NCBI GenBank assembly: GCA_025769875.1
Contig: JAGFNK010000085.1
Location: 83,333 to 147,332, forward strand
Direction of reading: 5' to 3'
DNA from: Russula earlei
Lineage: Eukaryota; Basidiomycota; Agaricomycetes; Russulales; Russulaceae
DNA: 64,000 nt
The notes beneath the pieces were generated by a model. That model was given only the letters and a program-made list of their open reading frames with translations. It was not told where the DNA came from and did no database searches. Below, in pieces: positions 11,510 through 22,349 of the stretch (positions are counted from its first letter, which is position 1; each line of letters starts with the position of its first letter). Made by a program: the position numbers and the translations under genes.

Positions 11510-12859
11510 TTACAGAAGGCCGCACTCCCTCAGATGGATTTGTAGTAGGATGTCCGAGATAGCATTCAACACGACTAAGCAACGCGCTTAGCACGCACTC
11601 TCTGCGAGGAACAAAGAGGAGTAGACGTACATCGAATCTGGTTCGTATCTGTTGCACAGGTATAGTGCGCATAAATCTGTTTCGTGGCCGCACTCTGATT
11701 GAGACTAACAAAGCGCTGGAGAAGAAATTCGCAAGCAGCAGTGTAGTCGCCACCGCCAGTATATTCAGGGAAATAGTCCCCCAGTGGTGATCGAGGAAGC
11801 TTCTCGGCGAACAAGTCGATCTTGTTGAGGAATAGTATCTGAGGATGGATGAGGCCAAATTTCCAGACAAGGGAAGATGGATGCATACGATGGATGTTTT
11901 GACGAACCATCGTGAATTGCATATTGAATCAAAGAGTGTGAGCGCCTCTTGCATGCGGTTCTAGGGAGCAGATGTATGAACATTGGATGGGCTGAACAGG
12001 GAATCATCGTCACGACGTACCACGCTCTCATCTTCGTACAGCATCTGATCGTACTCACTGAGAGACACAAGGAAGACAAGGGCAGTGACATTCTCGAAAC
12101 AGTGAATCCACTTCTTTCGCTCGCTTCGCTGGCCACCGACGTCGAATAGTTTATATGTAAGCTCGCCGATCTTGAAGGCTGTTTCGGTGATGCCGGTGGT
12201 TTTGACACGACTACGAAGGATATCCTGATCGGTGGGCATGTAACGAGGGTCGGCCATGCGGTCGATACTACCGAAGTAATACACGGCGGAATCATTGAGC
12301 TGGAACTCGCGAGAACGGTTGACGGCTTCACGGACGCCGGGGTCTCGCCAGAGTCCCCTGACTGCATCGGCGAGGTCTCCAGGAAGGACGTCGGACTCTA
12401 TTTGTGGGGGTAAAGAAAGAATGACCGCACGGCGGGCATCATTCTGAGGGGAGAGAGAGATGTCCAACTGAGGCATGGCTTCGAGGATAGCACGCATCGA
12501 TTGAATGGTATTGGAAAAGATGATCTCTTTGTATGATTCACGCTCTTGCTCAGAGTAACCACCATGGTGAATGAGCTTCATCTGCTTGAGCACAGTGGAC
12601 TATGGGAGGAAGGGATATTTTTGTGAGGGAGGATGGGTGGGTGAGAGGATCGAGAAAGATACCTTGCCAGACTCGCCGGCACCGAGCAACAACATCTTGA
12701 CCTCGTTCTTCGCCATGACCTTGTCGCGCCTGAGTTGATTCTCGATCTCCTCATTTCCTGCGAAAAGTCGGATAAGGATAAGAAAATGATAGAGAGGGGG
12801 AAAGGTGACGCACGGGCTCTGGCCTCTTCGTCGATTGCGGATGATTGAACACAGCCCAT
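11510..12859 (-). CDS. Heterotrimeric G-protein alpha subunit (fungal group I, G-alpha-i-like)
   Basis: A GTP-binding signal transducer at the plasma membrane that couples seven-helix receptors to effectors; group I members commonly act in pheromone and growth signalling. Six exons give exactly 354 residues: 12814-12859, 12663-12757, 12021-12599, 11889-11960, 11631-11838 and 11510-11574, all with GT-AG introns (donors GTGCGT, GTATCT, GTACGT, GTATGC, GTACGT). The start MGCVQS has Gly2 for myristoylation and Cys3 for palmitoylation. Visible motifs are the P-loop GAGESGKS (41-48), switch I with Arg and KTTGIT, switch [24 protein letters not shown] and the C-terminus HLRECGLL, whose Cys at -4 is the pertussis-toxin-type site. 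All catalytic residues (Arg in switch I, Gln in DVGGQ) are intact. The gene looks functional. Which paralogue of the several basidiomycete group I genes it is cannot be told. Confidence 0.96.
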
Positions 12860-13676
12860 GATAAGAGAAGAAGAGGTCGGTGGGAGGGATAAGAGGTATG
12901 GTAGTGAGTGGGAGGGAGGGTGCGACGACGCAACGGGGGATGACAAGTGGTGGGCGCGGAAAACACAAATACCACAAAATATCGCTCATCGGGTATCCGG
13001 GCGGGCGGCTACTCGCCCTTTACCTTGTTCTCGTTCTCTTATCGTGATCTCGCCCATCTATCCGCTTTTCGCCCACCGACCGGATGACTTTGCGCCCCTC
13101 ATACACGTTTGGGAGTTTGGCAGGCTTCAGCCCTTTGCTCACCCAGTTGCCATCAACAACAAGGATCCCCTTGTTCCCACAACCATGAACGCGCCCGTGC
13201 CTGTGGTTGCCTCTATCGGAATAATTGGTTGTGAACAAGGCCGCCACTTTGGACTGTGGCCAAGACTCACCTGCAATTGGCTATAGATAATTGTTGATCC
13301 CTCATCATCCAGTTTGCAACACACTGCGTCAAGACGCGCCCATTCATCTCGGCGGTCGTAAGCCGTACAGGTAAACTAGCCAAGTTGAGTGGATCCCTCC
13401 CCGCGCCGTGCCATGGCTCATTGGTATGTAAGCAATTCAGAGCGCCAAATCAGTGGCGCTAGGACACACATCGTTCGTCTCACTTGCTGTCAACATGATG
13501 TGAAGTAAGCGACAATTTCCGAAGCATGTGAGGTCATTCTTTGCAAGCCGTGTTCACCGATTACCACGCATACAGAGGTAACACAAACGAAATACTACAT
13601 GGCATTCTGGCGTGTGTATCTGACAGACGCAGGCAGCCGACACTTTATACACCTTCAAGCTCATTGCCCAACACTA
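12860..13676. other. Intergenic region, promoter side of the G-alpha gene
   Basis: About 0.8 kb upstream of the G-alpha start and downstream of the DAP1-like stop. It has a pyrimidine-rich stretch on the G-alpha sense strand just before its ATG. No additional gene is supported. Confidence 0.5.
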
Positions 13677-14361
13677 TCACTTGTTTGCAACCGCGGCCGG
13701 CAAGTCAACGACGCGACCGACGATGTCATATCGTTTCCTGCGGAAAATCTCAACATCCGGATGGAAAGAAAATGGGGAGGGGGGACGCACGTAAAGAAAG
13801 CATGCCAATCGTCGAGGGTCTTGCGATCCTTCTCCTCGAGCGTGCTCCAATCCGCCACCGCGTCCTCGGGCTTGAGGCTCGACAGTCCGAGGCCGCGTGA
13901 CCCGTCCTTGCCCGCGAAAATGGCGTAAGAGCCGCCCGGTCCGTACGTCTCGCGCTTTCTCGTCACGTTAAACACGGTTCCTGTGGGCGCGTGGAAGCAA
14001 AAGGGAAATTTTTGAGGGAAAAAAAAAAAAGAAGGGGGGGGGGAAGCGACAACGTACCCTTGATGGCTACGTACACCGGTTTGTCAGGGTCGCTCCCGTC
14101 GAATGCCTTGAGCTCCTCCTGAGTGAACGGGTCGTCCTTGGGCGGGGCTAGATCCGTGCGTTCCGGCTGCATGATGGAGCCAGCGGCAGTGTTAGCGTCT
14201 TTGCGTTTCTCTGTGGGTGCTGTTGCTGGTGCTGCTTCGGTCCCGGTCTCGGTCTCGGTGTTGGAGACTGCTGCTGTGAGGCGTTGGAGAAGGATGGCGA
14301 GGGGAAAGGCAAGCGCGAGCCCGTAGAGCGTGAGGTCTCTGAAGGAGAGCGTCATCGTCAT
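13677..14361 (-). CDS. DAP1/PGRMC-type membrane-associated heme-binding protein (MAPR family)
   Basis: Cytochrome-b5-fold heme protein that supports cytochrome P450 enzymes of sterol synthesis at the ER membrane. Three exons (14058-14361, 13791-13980, 13677-13737) encode 184 residues. The start MTMTLSFRD is followed by a hydrophobic segment (about residues 9-28, LTLYGLALAFPLAILLQRL), a Thr/Ala-rich linker, then the b5-like domain: FTQEELKAFDG, PVYVAIKGTVFNV, YGPGGSYAIFAGKDGSRGL (the Tyr of SYAIF aligns with the heme-ligand Tyr of PGRMC1) and DWHAFFTKRYDIVGRV. The length fits the family. Introns are GTACGT...CACAG, containing long A and G runs, and GTGCGT...CGCAG. The gene lies head-to-tail with the G-alpha gene. 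Confidence 0.93.
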
Positions 14362-14916
14362 CACCGGTTTGCTCTTCACTCCGATGCATTGCGTAATACA
14401 AAGATCGCCCCGGATCCCGGCCACCTCCCGGCAACTCGCGGCAGTCGCCGGCCGTCCGTTCCGGAGCGCCAGTTTCAACTTTCTCCCTTCCTGGGTCCCC
14501 TGGGCCTCCCTCCGTACACCCTGTTCTGCTCTGCCACTCAATCGGTTACCTTGCACAACCGAGCGCTCTCCGTACCCCGTCGTTTTGATCTTGTGGGATC
14601 TTGTGGCTCCTTGTGACGTAAATACATCATGCTGTGCTGAATGCATGTATGCACTACATGTTACCCCAATACTAATACAGTTTACACACACAACATCCGC
14701 TCTGCCGCCTGCAGCTTACACAACGATTTCTCCAACTCGGCGCCGGATAGAGAAGAGTCGGTACTGTAGTAAAAAGCGGTAGGTGGTCACCAAAGATCAG
14801 ACATGAAGTCCTGCGTATCGTACGCATGTCAACATGTGGTAGACATGGCTACAGTCAATAAAATAATCGGATGCATCGTAAGAATTCATCGCGCCGGGCC
14901 AATGTACGCTGCATCT
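14362..14916. other. Intergenic region upstream of the DAP1-like gene
   Basis: About 555 bp between the DAP1-like start and the SEC2-like stop, both on the minus strand. Minus-strand frames here (for example 14434-14691) are upstream leader sequence without family resemblance. No gene is called. Confidence 0.5.
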
Positions 14917-16509
14917 TTACTTGCCCCAGGGGACCGCCATCTCGGCCTCGCTCGGCGGAGAGTACAATGTACCGATCTTCGGCAACGACAGGCTCGTCTC
15001 TGCGGCATAATCGGCATCCTCTTCGCCAAACGGAGCGCGTGCCCACGGCGAGTTGAGGAACCCGTCTGCCGCAGACGGGGGTGGCGGCGCAGGTGGTGGT
15101 GCGGTGGTGCGGAGATGCGACAACCTGTGCGGATGCGGCAGCGGCATGGGTGAGCCCGTGCGCGATGCCGGCGCCGAGTCCGACAAATGGGGTGGTGGGA
15201 CATAGAGAGGTGCGGGTGAGGGAGGCGCATCATCTGTATCCCGCACGTTTGTCGATATCACGACTTCCCTCGCGGATCGGGACGGTGATTGCGCGCTTGG
15301 CGGAGGTGGGGAAGGAGGTGTCGGCGAATCGCCTGGGCGGGGTGATACGACCGGCTGTTGTGAGGAAGAGCGTGAGTGGGTGCCAACGGTCGAGTGTTGG
15401 GAGGGCTCGATCCCATTGACGTGAGGTCGATGTGTGGTTTCAATGCGCATGCGATCTTCCTCAATCAAGCGCAGGGCGGATTTGAGAGCCTCCTTTTCGG
15501 CGTGCACTTCCTTGAGCTCATCTTCTGCTTCTGCGCGCTTGATCCGCTCTACCTTCACCATCTGGTTCGCCTAACATGTCATGTATCGATCAGCACAACC
15601 AAGCCAACAAAGACGCGGGAAAGCTACGGACTTCCTCAAACAATGCTTGGCTTAGACTCTCGAGTTCGCTTTCTAGCTCACTCTTCTCACGCGTAATCTT
15701 CTCCGACTTGCGCTTCTCCATCAAGAGCTGCTCACGCAATGCATCAAGCTCGCCGTTGTTGGCTAGTGGAGGCGCGACGAGTGAGGGTAACGACGCGGAT
15801 GTTAGGTGGCTCGCTGCAGGGTGTGATGCACTCTGCGACCTTGACGCCCGTGGCGGCGAGTTTGGAGGCTGCGTTGGCGTGGATCGCCCACCGCCTGTCA
15901 AGCGGAAACGGAAGAAGCGTAAATCAGTCTGTGGCGTGGGGGCAGGGGAGGGTGCGCGACTATCGCGATCAGAGCCTGGAGAGTCCGGCGCGCCCTGTGT
16001 CTCATTCTCACTGATGCTCGTCGGCTGGGACTGAGAGGCGGCTAGGGACGCGGTCGCAGGGGAAGGTGCCGACTGTGGAAAACTGGTATCGCGCGCCGAG
16101 CGGCGCCAGCCAACATCTTTGGAAAGTGAGCCGGATTTCAGCGCATCCTCAAGCATCTCGTTATTTGCCAGCGCGAGCTTGAGATTCGATTCGGCAAGCG
16201 TGAGTTGGGTCTCAAGATCGGTGGTCTTTTGATAGGACGATTTGAGTGTCTCGCACTAGCAATAGGTCAGCAGTAGCTGCGGGTGCGATGGGGGAGAACA
16301 TCAGTAGAGTTCCACAGAAATCTCACCATTTCCTCCACTCTGGCCACCATGAGGATTAACGCCTCGCGTAGATCTTCTTCCTGGCCATGGCGCTGAACTC
16401 TCTTGCAGTCACGCAGTTCTTCATCAATGGAATCAAAATTCGTCACATGTTTAATAACATTGACAGGATAGGTACGTTGGGGGAGAGGTCCAGAGTTGAA
16501 GGAGAACAT
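14917..16509 (-). CDS. SEC2-type guanine nucleotide exchange factor for a Rab GTPase
   Basis: Coiled-coil exchange factor expected to activate Sec4/Rab8 on post-Golgi secretory vesicles. Exons 16327-16509, 15632-16255 and 14917-15570 give about 486 residues. The Sec2p helical domain is split: RVQRHGQEEDLREAL and ARVEEM in exon 1, then CETLKSSYQKTTDLETQL and SNLKLALANNEMLEDALKSG in exon 2. After a Ser/Pro-rich insert, LSQALFEEANQMVKVE joins exons 2 and 3, followed by EELKEV-type heptads and a Pro-rich tail ending AEMAVPWGK. Introns are GTGAGA...GCTAG and GTCCGT...GTTAG. The first exon start (MFSFNSG) is the least certain point, because the same frame stays open upstream towards the desaturase gene. 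Confidence 0.87.
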
Positions 16510-16691
16510 GGTCGTGGGGGAGTACAAGGTGAGGCTAAACGTGGACGCGTTTTCCCGTTGCCTTTGCACATCTGGAATTCCCTGCACGTGCCCTCTGTGA
16601 AAGGTTTCTTGCTTGCGATTGTCCACAAGAAATCTACCAACCCATGACTGCGGCTGGGCGTCAGGGACTAGGCCTACAGTGGCTAGACTAG

Positions 16692-18136
16692 TTACTTTCT
16701 CCGTCTCACGATGCCACCCTCCCCCTCCTTGCATCCTAGTCCTCCCTCGTCTGCACATCCTCCGTCTAGTTCGACTGCAAGTGATAGGCTTTTCTTTGAC
16801 AGGGACGCGCGGAGGGCGCTTTACCCGGGCAAAGATACCGACGTTCCTGTCTCTGATGAAGTTGATGATCACCATCGGCCAAGAGGGATGGGAAGGGATG
16901 GTGTCATAGAACTCTGGTGCCAGGGCACGCAGCGCTGGCAGCCGTGTCCAGGGAATCGAAGGGAAGTCATGGTGCTCGTTGTGGTAACCAACCTGAGGAG
17001 AATTACTCCACAGGGACCACAGGGATGGATATACACTCACGTTGTAACAAAGGATATTCAACCAACCGTAATAAGAATACGTCTCTTGTTGCAAATTGTC
17101 CCAAACATAGTGTTCGGAAATGAAATGACCCGCCAGCGGGTGCAAGCTGCCAGCCCAGAAGCTAGACATGATGAGATAGATTAAAAAGTGTTTCCCCCCC
17201 GGGACAAAGGTCGCAAGGAGAAAATCGAAGGAATAATTGCGTGACTATGCCGATGAAGTGCCAGTAAGTTAGCTTCTGAGAGCGGACGAAGCCAGGACGA
17301 AGGGCATAAAAGAGTATCTGAAACGTGCTATTTCGGATAGAACGATTGGCCGGGAAGTGACAGAGGGATGAGACACTGACCAGAAAAACAGTTTTCCAAG
17401 GACATTATTCAGAAAGAGGAGTTCCAGTCGCGTGGGGAGATCAACGTCGATCCCGTCTTCTCCAAGGTATTTATGGTGCTCCAAATGGTAACCCTGCCAA
17501 ACCAGACACAGTCGACAAGGCCTCCATCATCAATTCAACGCTTTATTCACCTTGAACGATATGGAATATGGGATGCCGATTGGCAAGTTAGCGATGATGG
17601 CCAGCACCTTGTTCGCCTTCACGCCTTTGAATGCGAGATTGTGGGTGATTTCATGGATCGCAAGAAACAAGTTATGATTAGCAGTGCCGCCAATGACATA
17701 CGCTACGGCAACAAATTTCCACGAAAGTGGGTGGGTATGTCGGAGTAAGAACGCCATGGCAAATTGCATGGCCAAGACCACAAACACGACATATTTCGTA
17801 AGCGGCTCATGACCCATAAGCTTGGTGACCTAGAAAGGTGTTTTAGAAGACATATCGCCGAGGAACGAAAGGGCGTAAAGGCAGATTTATCAAGTGTCAT
17901 TCGGCCGCAATGATCGGGTGGAGGATCATGGACCAGCAGATCACATAAAATTACGACTGAAGCTCAAACTCCTTCTTCACGTCCTCTGCCGGTCCAAGTC
18001 CCGGTGGTCCAACAAAAAGACGAGAGTCAATACGCACTTCGGGGTGCGCTTTCATGACGAGTTTGCGTCTCGAGCGGTGAGGTTCCTCGGTCATCAACCA
18101 GAGAAAGTCCGTGGGATTCTGCGGTGTTGTAACCAT
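16692..18136 (-). CDS. Sphingolipid delta-4 desaturase (DES1/DEGS family) with one apparent frameshift
   Basis: ER membrane fatty-acyl desaturase that introduces the 4,5-trans double bond into dihydroceramide. Exons are 18038-18136, 17551-17829, 17381-17493, 17041-17327 and from 16992 down. It begins MVTTPQNPTDFLW with the N-terminal lipid-DES motif EEPHRSRRK. Three histidine boxes are present: HEITHN, HLEHHKYLGED and HNEHHDFP. Hydrophobic blocks (TKYVVFVVLAMQFAMAFLL; LIYLIMSSFWAGSLHP) fit membrane helices. In exon 4 the family match jumps frame between IVTQLF and FDFLLATF: one base too many at the GG at 17230-17231. Removing one restores phase up to the next donor (TACAAC/GTGAGT), so it is either a real mutation or a sequence error. 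The last exon has no early in-frame stop. One reading ends at 16692, but the 3' end is unresolved. Confidence 0.87.
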
Positions 18137-18390
18137 AGATACTTTGGGGCGCGTGCGAGTTGGGAATTTCCGTGCGCCTTCCTAACAAGGGCGGGGGGGT
18201 CTCTGCTCCACCAAAAAGACTAAAATCTAAGAGACTTGTCTCAGAGATGCGACAAGAAGGACGGGGTTGGATATACCTATTTCTTCGGCGATCTTGATGT
18301 TTGGAGATGGTGTCATAGGAGGTGATTATGTCAGGGTCGCGACGGAGCCCAGAGTGGTGTTTCTTTGTTTGCTGATTCCTCGCTCTCGCC
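18137..18390. promoter_or_regulatory. Divergent promoter region between desaturase and thymidylate synthase
   Basis: Only 254 bp separate the two start codons, so the genes must share or abut promoter elements. It contains a GGGCGGGGGGGTCTCTGC G-rich stretch near 18190. No specific factor site is assigned. Confidence 0.5.
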
Positions 18391-19372
18391 ATGTCGCGTC
18401 CATCCCCTCCCATTGAACCCCATGACGAGCTACAGTATCTCGACCTTATCAGGAGCATACTTGGTACCGGAGAATCGCGTCCAGATCGCACTGGTACCGG
18501 TACAATTTCCCTGTTCGCGCCACCGTCCCTTCGTTTCTCCCTGACAAACTCAACCCTCCCTCTTATCACAACCAAAAAGACGTTCATCCGTGGCATAATA
18601 GAGGAGCTTCTCTGGTTTATCGAGGGCCAGACAGACTCGGCTCTGTTATCAAAGAGAGGCGTTAAGATCTGGGACGGGAATGGGTCAAAGGAATTCCTCG
18701 AGAAGCGAGGGCTGGGCCACCGCCGCGCCGGAGATCTAGGTCCTGTTTACGGCTTCCAATGGAGGCATTTTGGCGCCGAGTACGTGGATGCGGACACAGA
18801 TTATTCCGGTAAGGGCGTCGACCAATTGCGCCAAGTCATTCGTAAAATCAAGGAGGATCCAACCGACCGCCGCATCATACTGAGTGCTTGGAACCCAGCA
18901 GGTTTACCTTTCGCGCTCACACTTTACTGGGTACAAGCCCTGACTTTTTCTCATTACAGACATACCGCTTATGGCGCTCCCTCCGTGTCACATGATGTGC
19001 CAGTTCTACGTGCATCTCCCCTCCCCGGACGAGCCTAATGCACCGCGGCGGTTATCTTGCCTCATGTATCAACGCTCCGCGGATCTAGGGCTCGGAATTC
19101 CTTTTAACATCGCATCTTATGCGCTACTCACACACATGATCGCGCTGGTCACCGATACGAAGCCTCACGAGTTAATAATCCAGCTTGGAGATGCCCACGT
19201 TTACCGGGATCACGTCGATGCGCTCAAGATACAACTTAACCGCCAGCCGCGCGCTTTCCCGACCCTCCGTTGGAAGCGTGACATCACTGACATTGAGGAT
19301 TTCACATCCGACGACTTCATCATAGAAGGATACGATCCTCACCCAGCTATTGCAATGAAGATGAGCGTATAG
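18391..19372 (+). CDS. Thymidylate synthase
   Basis: Converts dUMP and methylene-tetrahydrofolate to dTMP and dihydrofolate for DNA synthesis. Two exons, 18391-18901 and 18960-19372, split by a 58-bp GTTTAC...TTACAG intron inside the codon after AWNPA, encode 307 residues, the usual length for a stand-alone fungal enzyme. Visible motifs are DRTGTGT near residue 32, [10 protein letters not shown], the active-site PPCH with Cys180, [18 protein letters not shown], and [10 protein letters not shown] near the end. All key residues are present and no break is seen. The reading frame through the intron is open, which could mislead an ORF caller into ending the protein early. Confidence 0.97.
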
Positions 19373-22349
19373 ATTATTAAGGTGCTAACTTCCCGGACTT
19401 CTTTCAGGACTAACCCAAAGTTGTTCTTGGAAACCTTGTCTTATAGTGATACCATAGAATGCCATGCCTTGTCGAAGTCACGTGCCTATGTCTTGCCTTG
19501 TTTTCCTGCTCACTTCCTTTTTTGCTTTGCTGACGGTGCAGGTTCGTTGTTCAAACCTTGGGATTGCCTATCTGAATTTCTGTCCCAGTGAACTTTGCGT
19601 ATTGACCCGTAGTTGTCGTTGCTCCAGATTGAATCCCCCCGGCGTGAAGCCCGATGGAAATTTATTATGACCTCCCCGATTGTAAGCGTCCTTATCCTTT
19701 CGCGCCATTGATTGGGGACATGTGGTAGACACCATTCCATATGGAACGCATGATTTTTTGAGAGGCTAGTGCCACGGGGACCTAGGTTTAATTTGGTGGC
19801 CTCCTTGTGACTGCAGCGTGCAGCGCCAAAAAAAAATAGTACGGAGCCCGTTCAAGACCGATCATGCCACACAATACATTGGTCAATAAAAACGCCCTTT
19901 TTTTGTTTCCGTCCATCCCTTAGGTGCATCAGAGCCGATTGCAAACGTGCTTCTTTGCGATGGAATCAACGTGTCTGTATGTGACTCCGACCCCCGTAAT
20001 CGACACCTTTCTGACATCTGCATGTTAAACGCACGAACCTCTCGTGTAGGTGTTCTTTACGCTACTCAAACGTTGGGAATGCGTGTATGTTTATCTCAGG
20101 TGTTCCATGGGCATATCCGTTTTGAAGCTTATCGCTTGGGGAACGTGTGCTCGAATAATGAGGCTGCCTGAAAGAGTTGATCCGGGGTGCTCGAACATTA
20201 TCAACGTTCACCGAAAATCCCCATCGGATACTCCATCGCCTTCAATCCCCGTTGCACCATCGCCATAGATGTCCGATCAGCTGACGTGTCCGAACTTTCG
20301 CCAAACGTTGCCCCCGCCCCCCCACACACACACACCCACAGCACGAAATCTTTTCGAGACTCCTTCTTGCCTCATCTGCCTAGTTTTTGCGGCCATTGAC
20401 TTTACCTCTTTACCTAAGGGCTCAAGGGGCTCAAGACGATTGTACGGTATGTTGCCGAGCTTGCCTGTTACCTTGCGACTCTCCCGATTATTAGCGTCTG
20501 GTGGCCACGCCATCAGGGCGTGTTAGAAATTCTCATGCATCCTCTGCATTATCGAAACCCGACGGAGCCTGTCATAGGATACGGGGAGTATCCATCTACT
20601 CTTTTTTTTTTTCTCGGTTTCACTCTGTCCTATGAAACAAGCTCATGGTCGAGACATTCAACCGCAATTCCATAACCCGCAGCACCAAGGCTCCACTCTA
20701 GAATACATCTCGTACACCCCCCGGTACTATCCCCCTTCCATGTCGAGCGTTTTTCCAGCTAAACTTAATTTTTTTTACATTCCATTCTTCTCCAGTATTG
20801 GCCCCCAACGAGCACGCCACAGCCATCTCGCTGCGGGATACCTACTAGGCACCATTTTACCTTGTTCTGACTCGTACAATCCACCATTTTAATCGTGCGT
20901 CAAACATTCTCGATGTAGATCCGTCACTTCCGGTGCTGCATTCTCCGAACTGCGTAACCGCGCTTTTATACCCCTTAGACGGAGCTCCACGGATCATGTC
21001 ATGGTATCGCCAGCTCCTGAGGTTGGGAGGTTCCACGCCCGTGGCGACACTAGTGCTGACAAAACCCTCCACTGCAGATCCATACGGTGTATGGCTTATT
21101 AATACACCATGAACGGCATGATGAGTATAACGAATGTGTTAGACCCTTTCCGTTGATTGGCGACGGAATATTGTTACACTCGATAGGCGCTGCTGACTTA
21201 GTGAGCCGGCATTTAACCTACGCACGGCACGCATCTCAGCCCGATTCACACAGTTCCAGGAAGTATTTACATGGGCGAGCAAAGCAGGCGCAGCCTCATT
21301 TCTGGCTGACTGATACAAGATGACCGTGCGTGTGGTAGTATGTTAAGATAAGGATATTCCGCCACGCCACGTGCCCGAAGGCGTTAGTTGTTGACCTCTC
21401 ATTTGGATTTGGTCGGCGCCCTAATCTGTCTGTCGACATCATGGGCACGGGCACACAACGGTCATGAGGGGAGTACGCGGCATAGAAGCACCTCAGCATG
21501 TGTTGTCGCACGAGATGTGTCAGTGGAGGTGCAGCAGGAGGGATTGTCACGTACATATTAACACCATTTGTGTTGTGGGGAAATCATTACTGCGGTTTCC
21601 TGGGGGTTTCTTTTGACCGTCCGGCTCAATCTAATTCGAATTTACGCAAGCTTTCTTTTCTTTTTATGTTAACGAGTGTCTTAGCGCAGAAACTGCGAAA
21701 AACGTAGAACCTCGAAACATGAACTCGACATGGCATTCAACGGTAAGAACAGGGCGATGCTGTACCTATCATTTATCGTATTGCAAGCAGTTACGCCTGA
21801 CCCTTTTTCTCAAAAAGTAACCCCCCGGGGATGTTCGGGGAGGATGAGAGAATTGCCTGAATTAGGGGACCCCAGGCACCCCGGTAAGGAGGTCGATGTC
21901 GCCGTTTAACCCGAATCATCAATTAATCACTTCAGCGTGTGTGTTTTTCTGGATGACGCCTGGGCTGTACCCTTTGAAACATTCGCAATCGCCATCGTGC
22001 CAGATTCTTACCAGGAACGGGGGGAATAGCCGGATCGGTGAAAGGTGCGTTCCGTCCTGTGCGACGGAATCATGGTGTCAGCCACGGAGGTGCATCCGTG
22101 CCCGAGATTCACCCCCGCTATCTGGTCTTCATGACGCTCGGTCGCTTGATCTCGATGTCGGGAAGGAGGACGCGTCGACAGCTCCATAAGCCGTAGCCAA
22201 CGAACGTGACATGGCATTGCTTTCTACCTCATGCCCTTGCGACTGTATTATGTCCCTCGTGAGCCTCGCTTCGCCAGACATATAAGAATGGCTTCCACCC
22301 TCAGTTCAGCCCGCACCTCGAATTTTACAACGGTCTCCTCTGTTATAAC
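19373..22349. other. ~3-kb intergenic region without a supported gene
   Basis: Many short frames on both strands, none with family resemblance, consistent codon use or splice structure. There is a CCCCCACACACACACACC microsatellite near 20315 and a T-run near 20603. It separates the thymidylate synthase gene from the Zn2Cys6 gene. Confidence 0.6.

Noticed and set aside
10815..11954. 379-codon minus-strand frame with many hydrophobic stretches
   Set aside because: Its N-terminus is G-alpha exon 4 read through an intron; the rest lies beyond the true G-alpha stop at 11510 and is not a membrane protein.
16267..17169. Continuous minus-strand frame joining desaturase C-terminus and SEC2 N-terminus, suggesting a fusion gene
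   Set aside because: It crosses a 45-bp desaturase intron that happens to be in phase and intergenic sequence. The families are unrelated and each has its own likely borders, so I do not claim a fusion.
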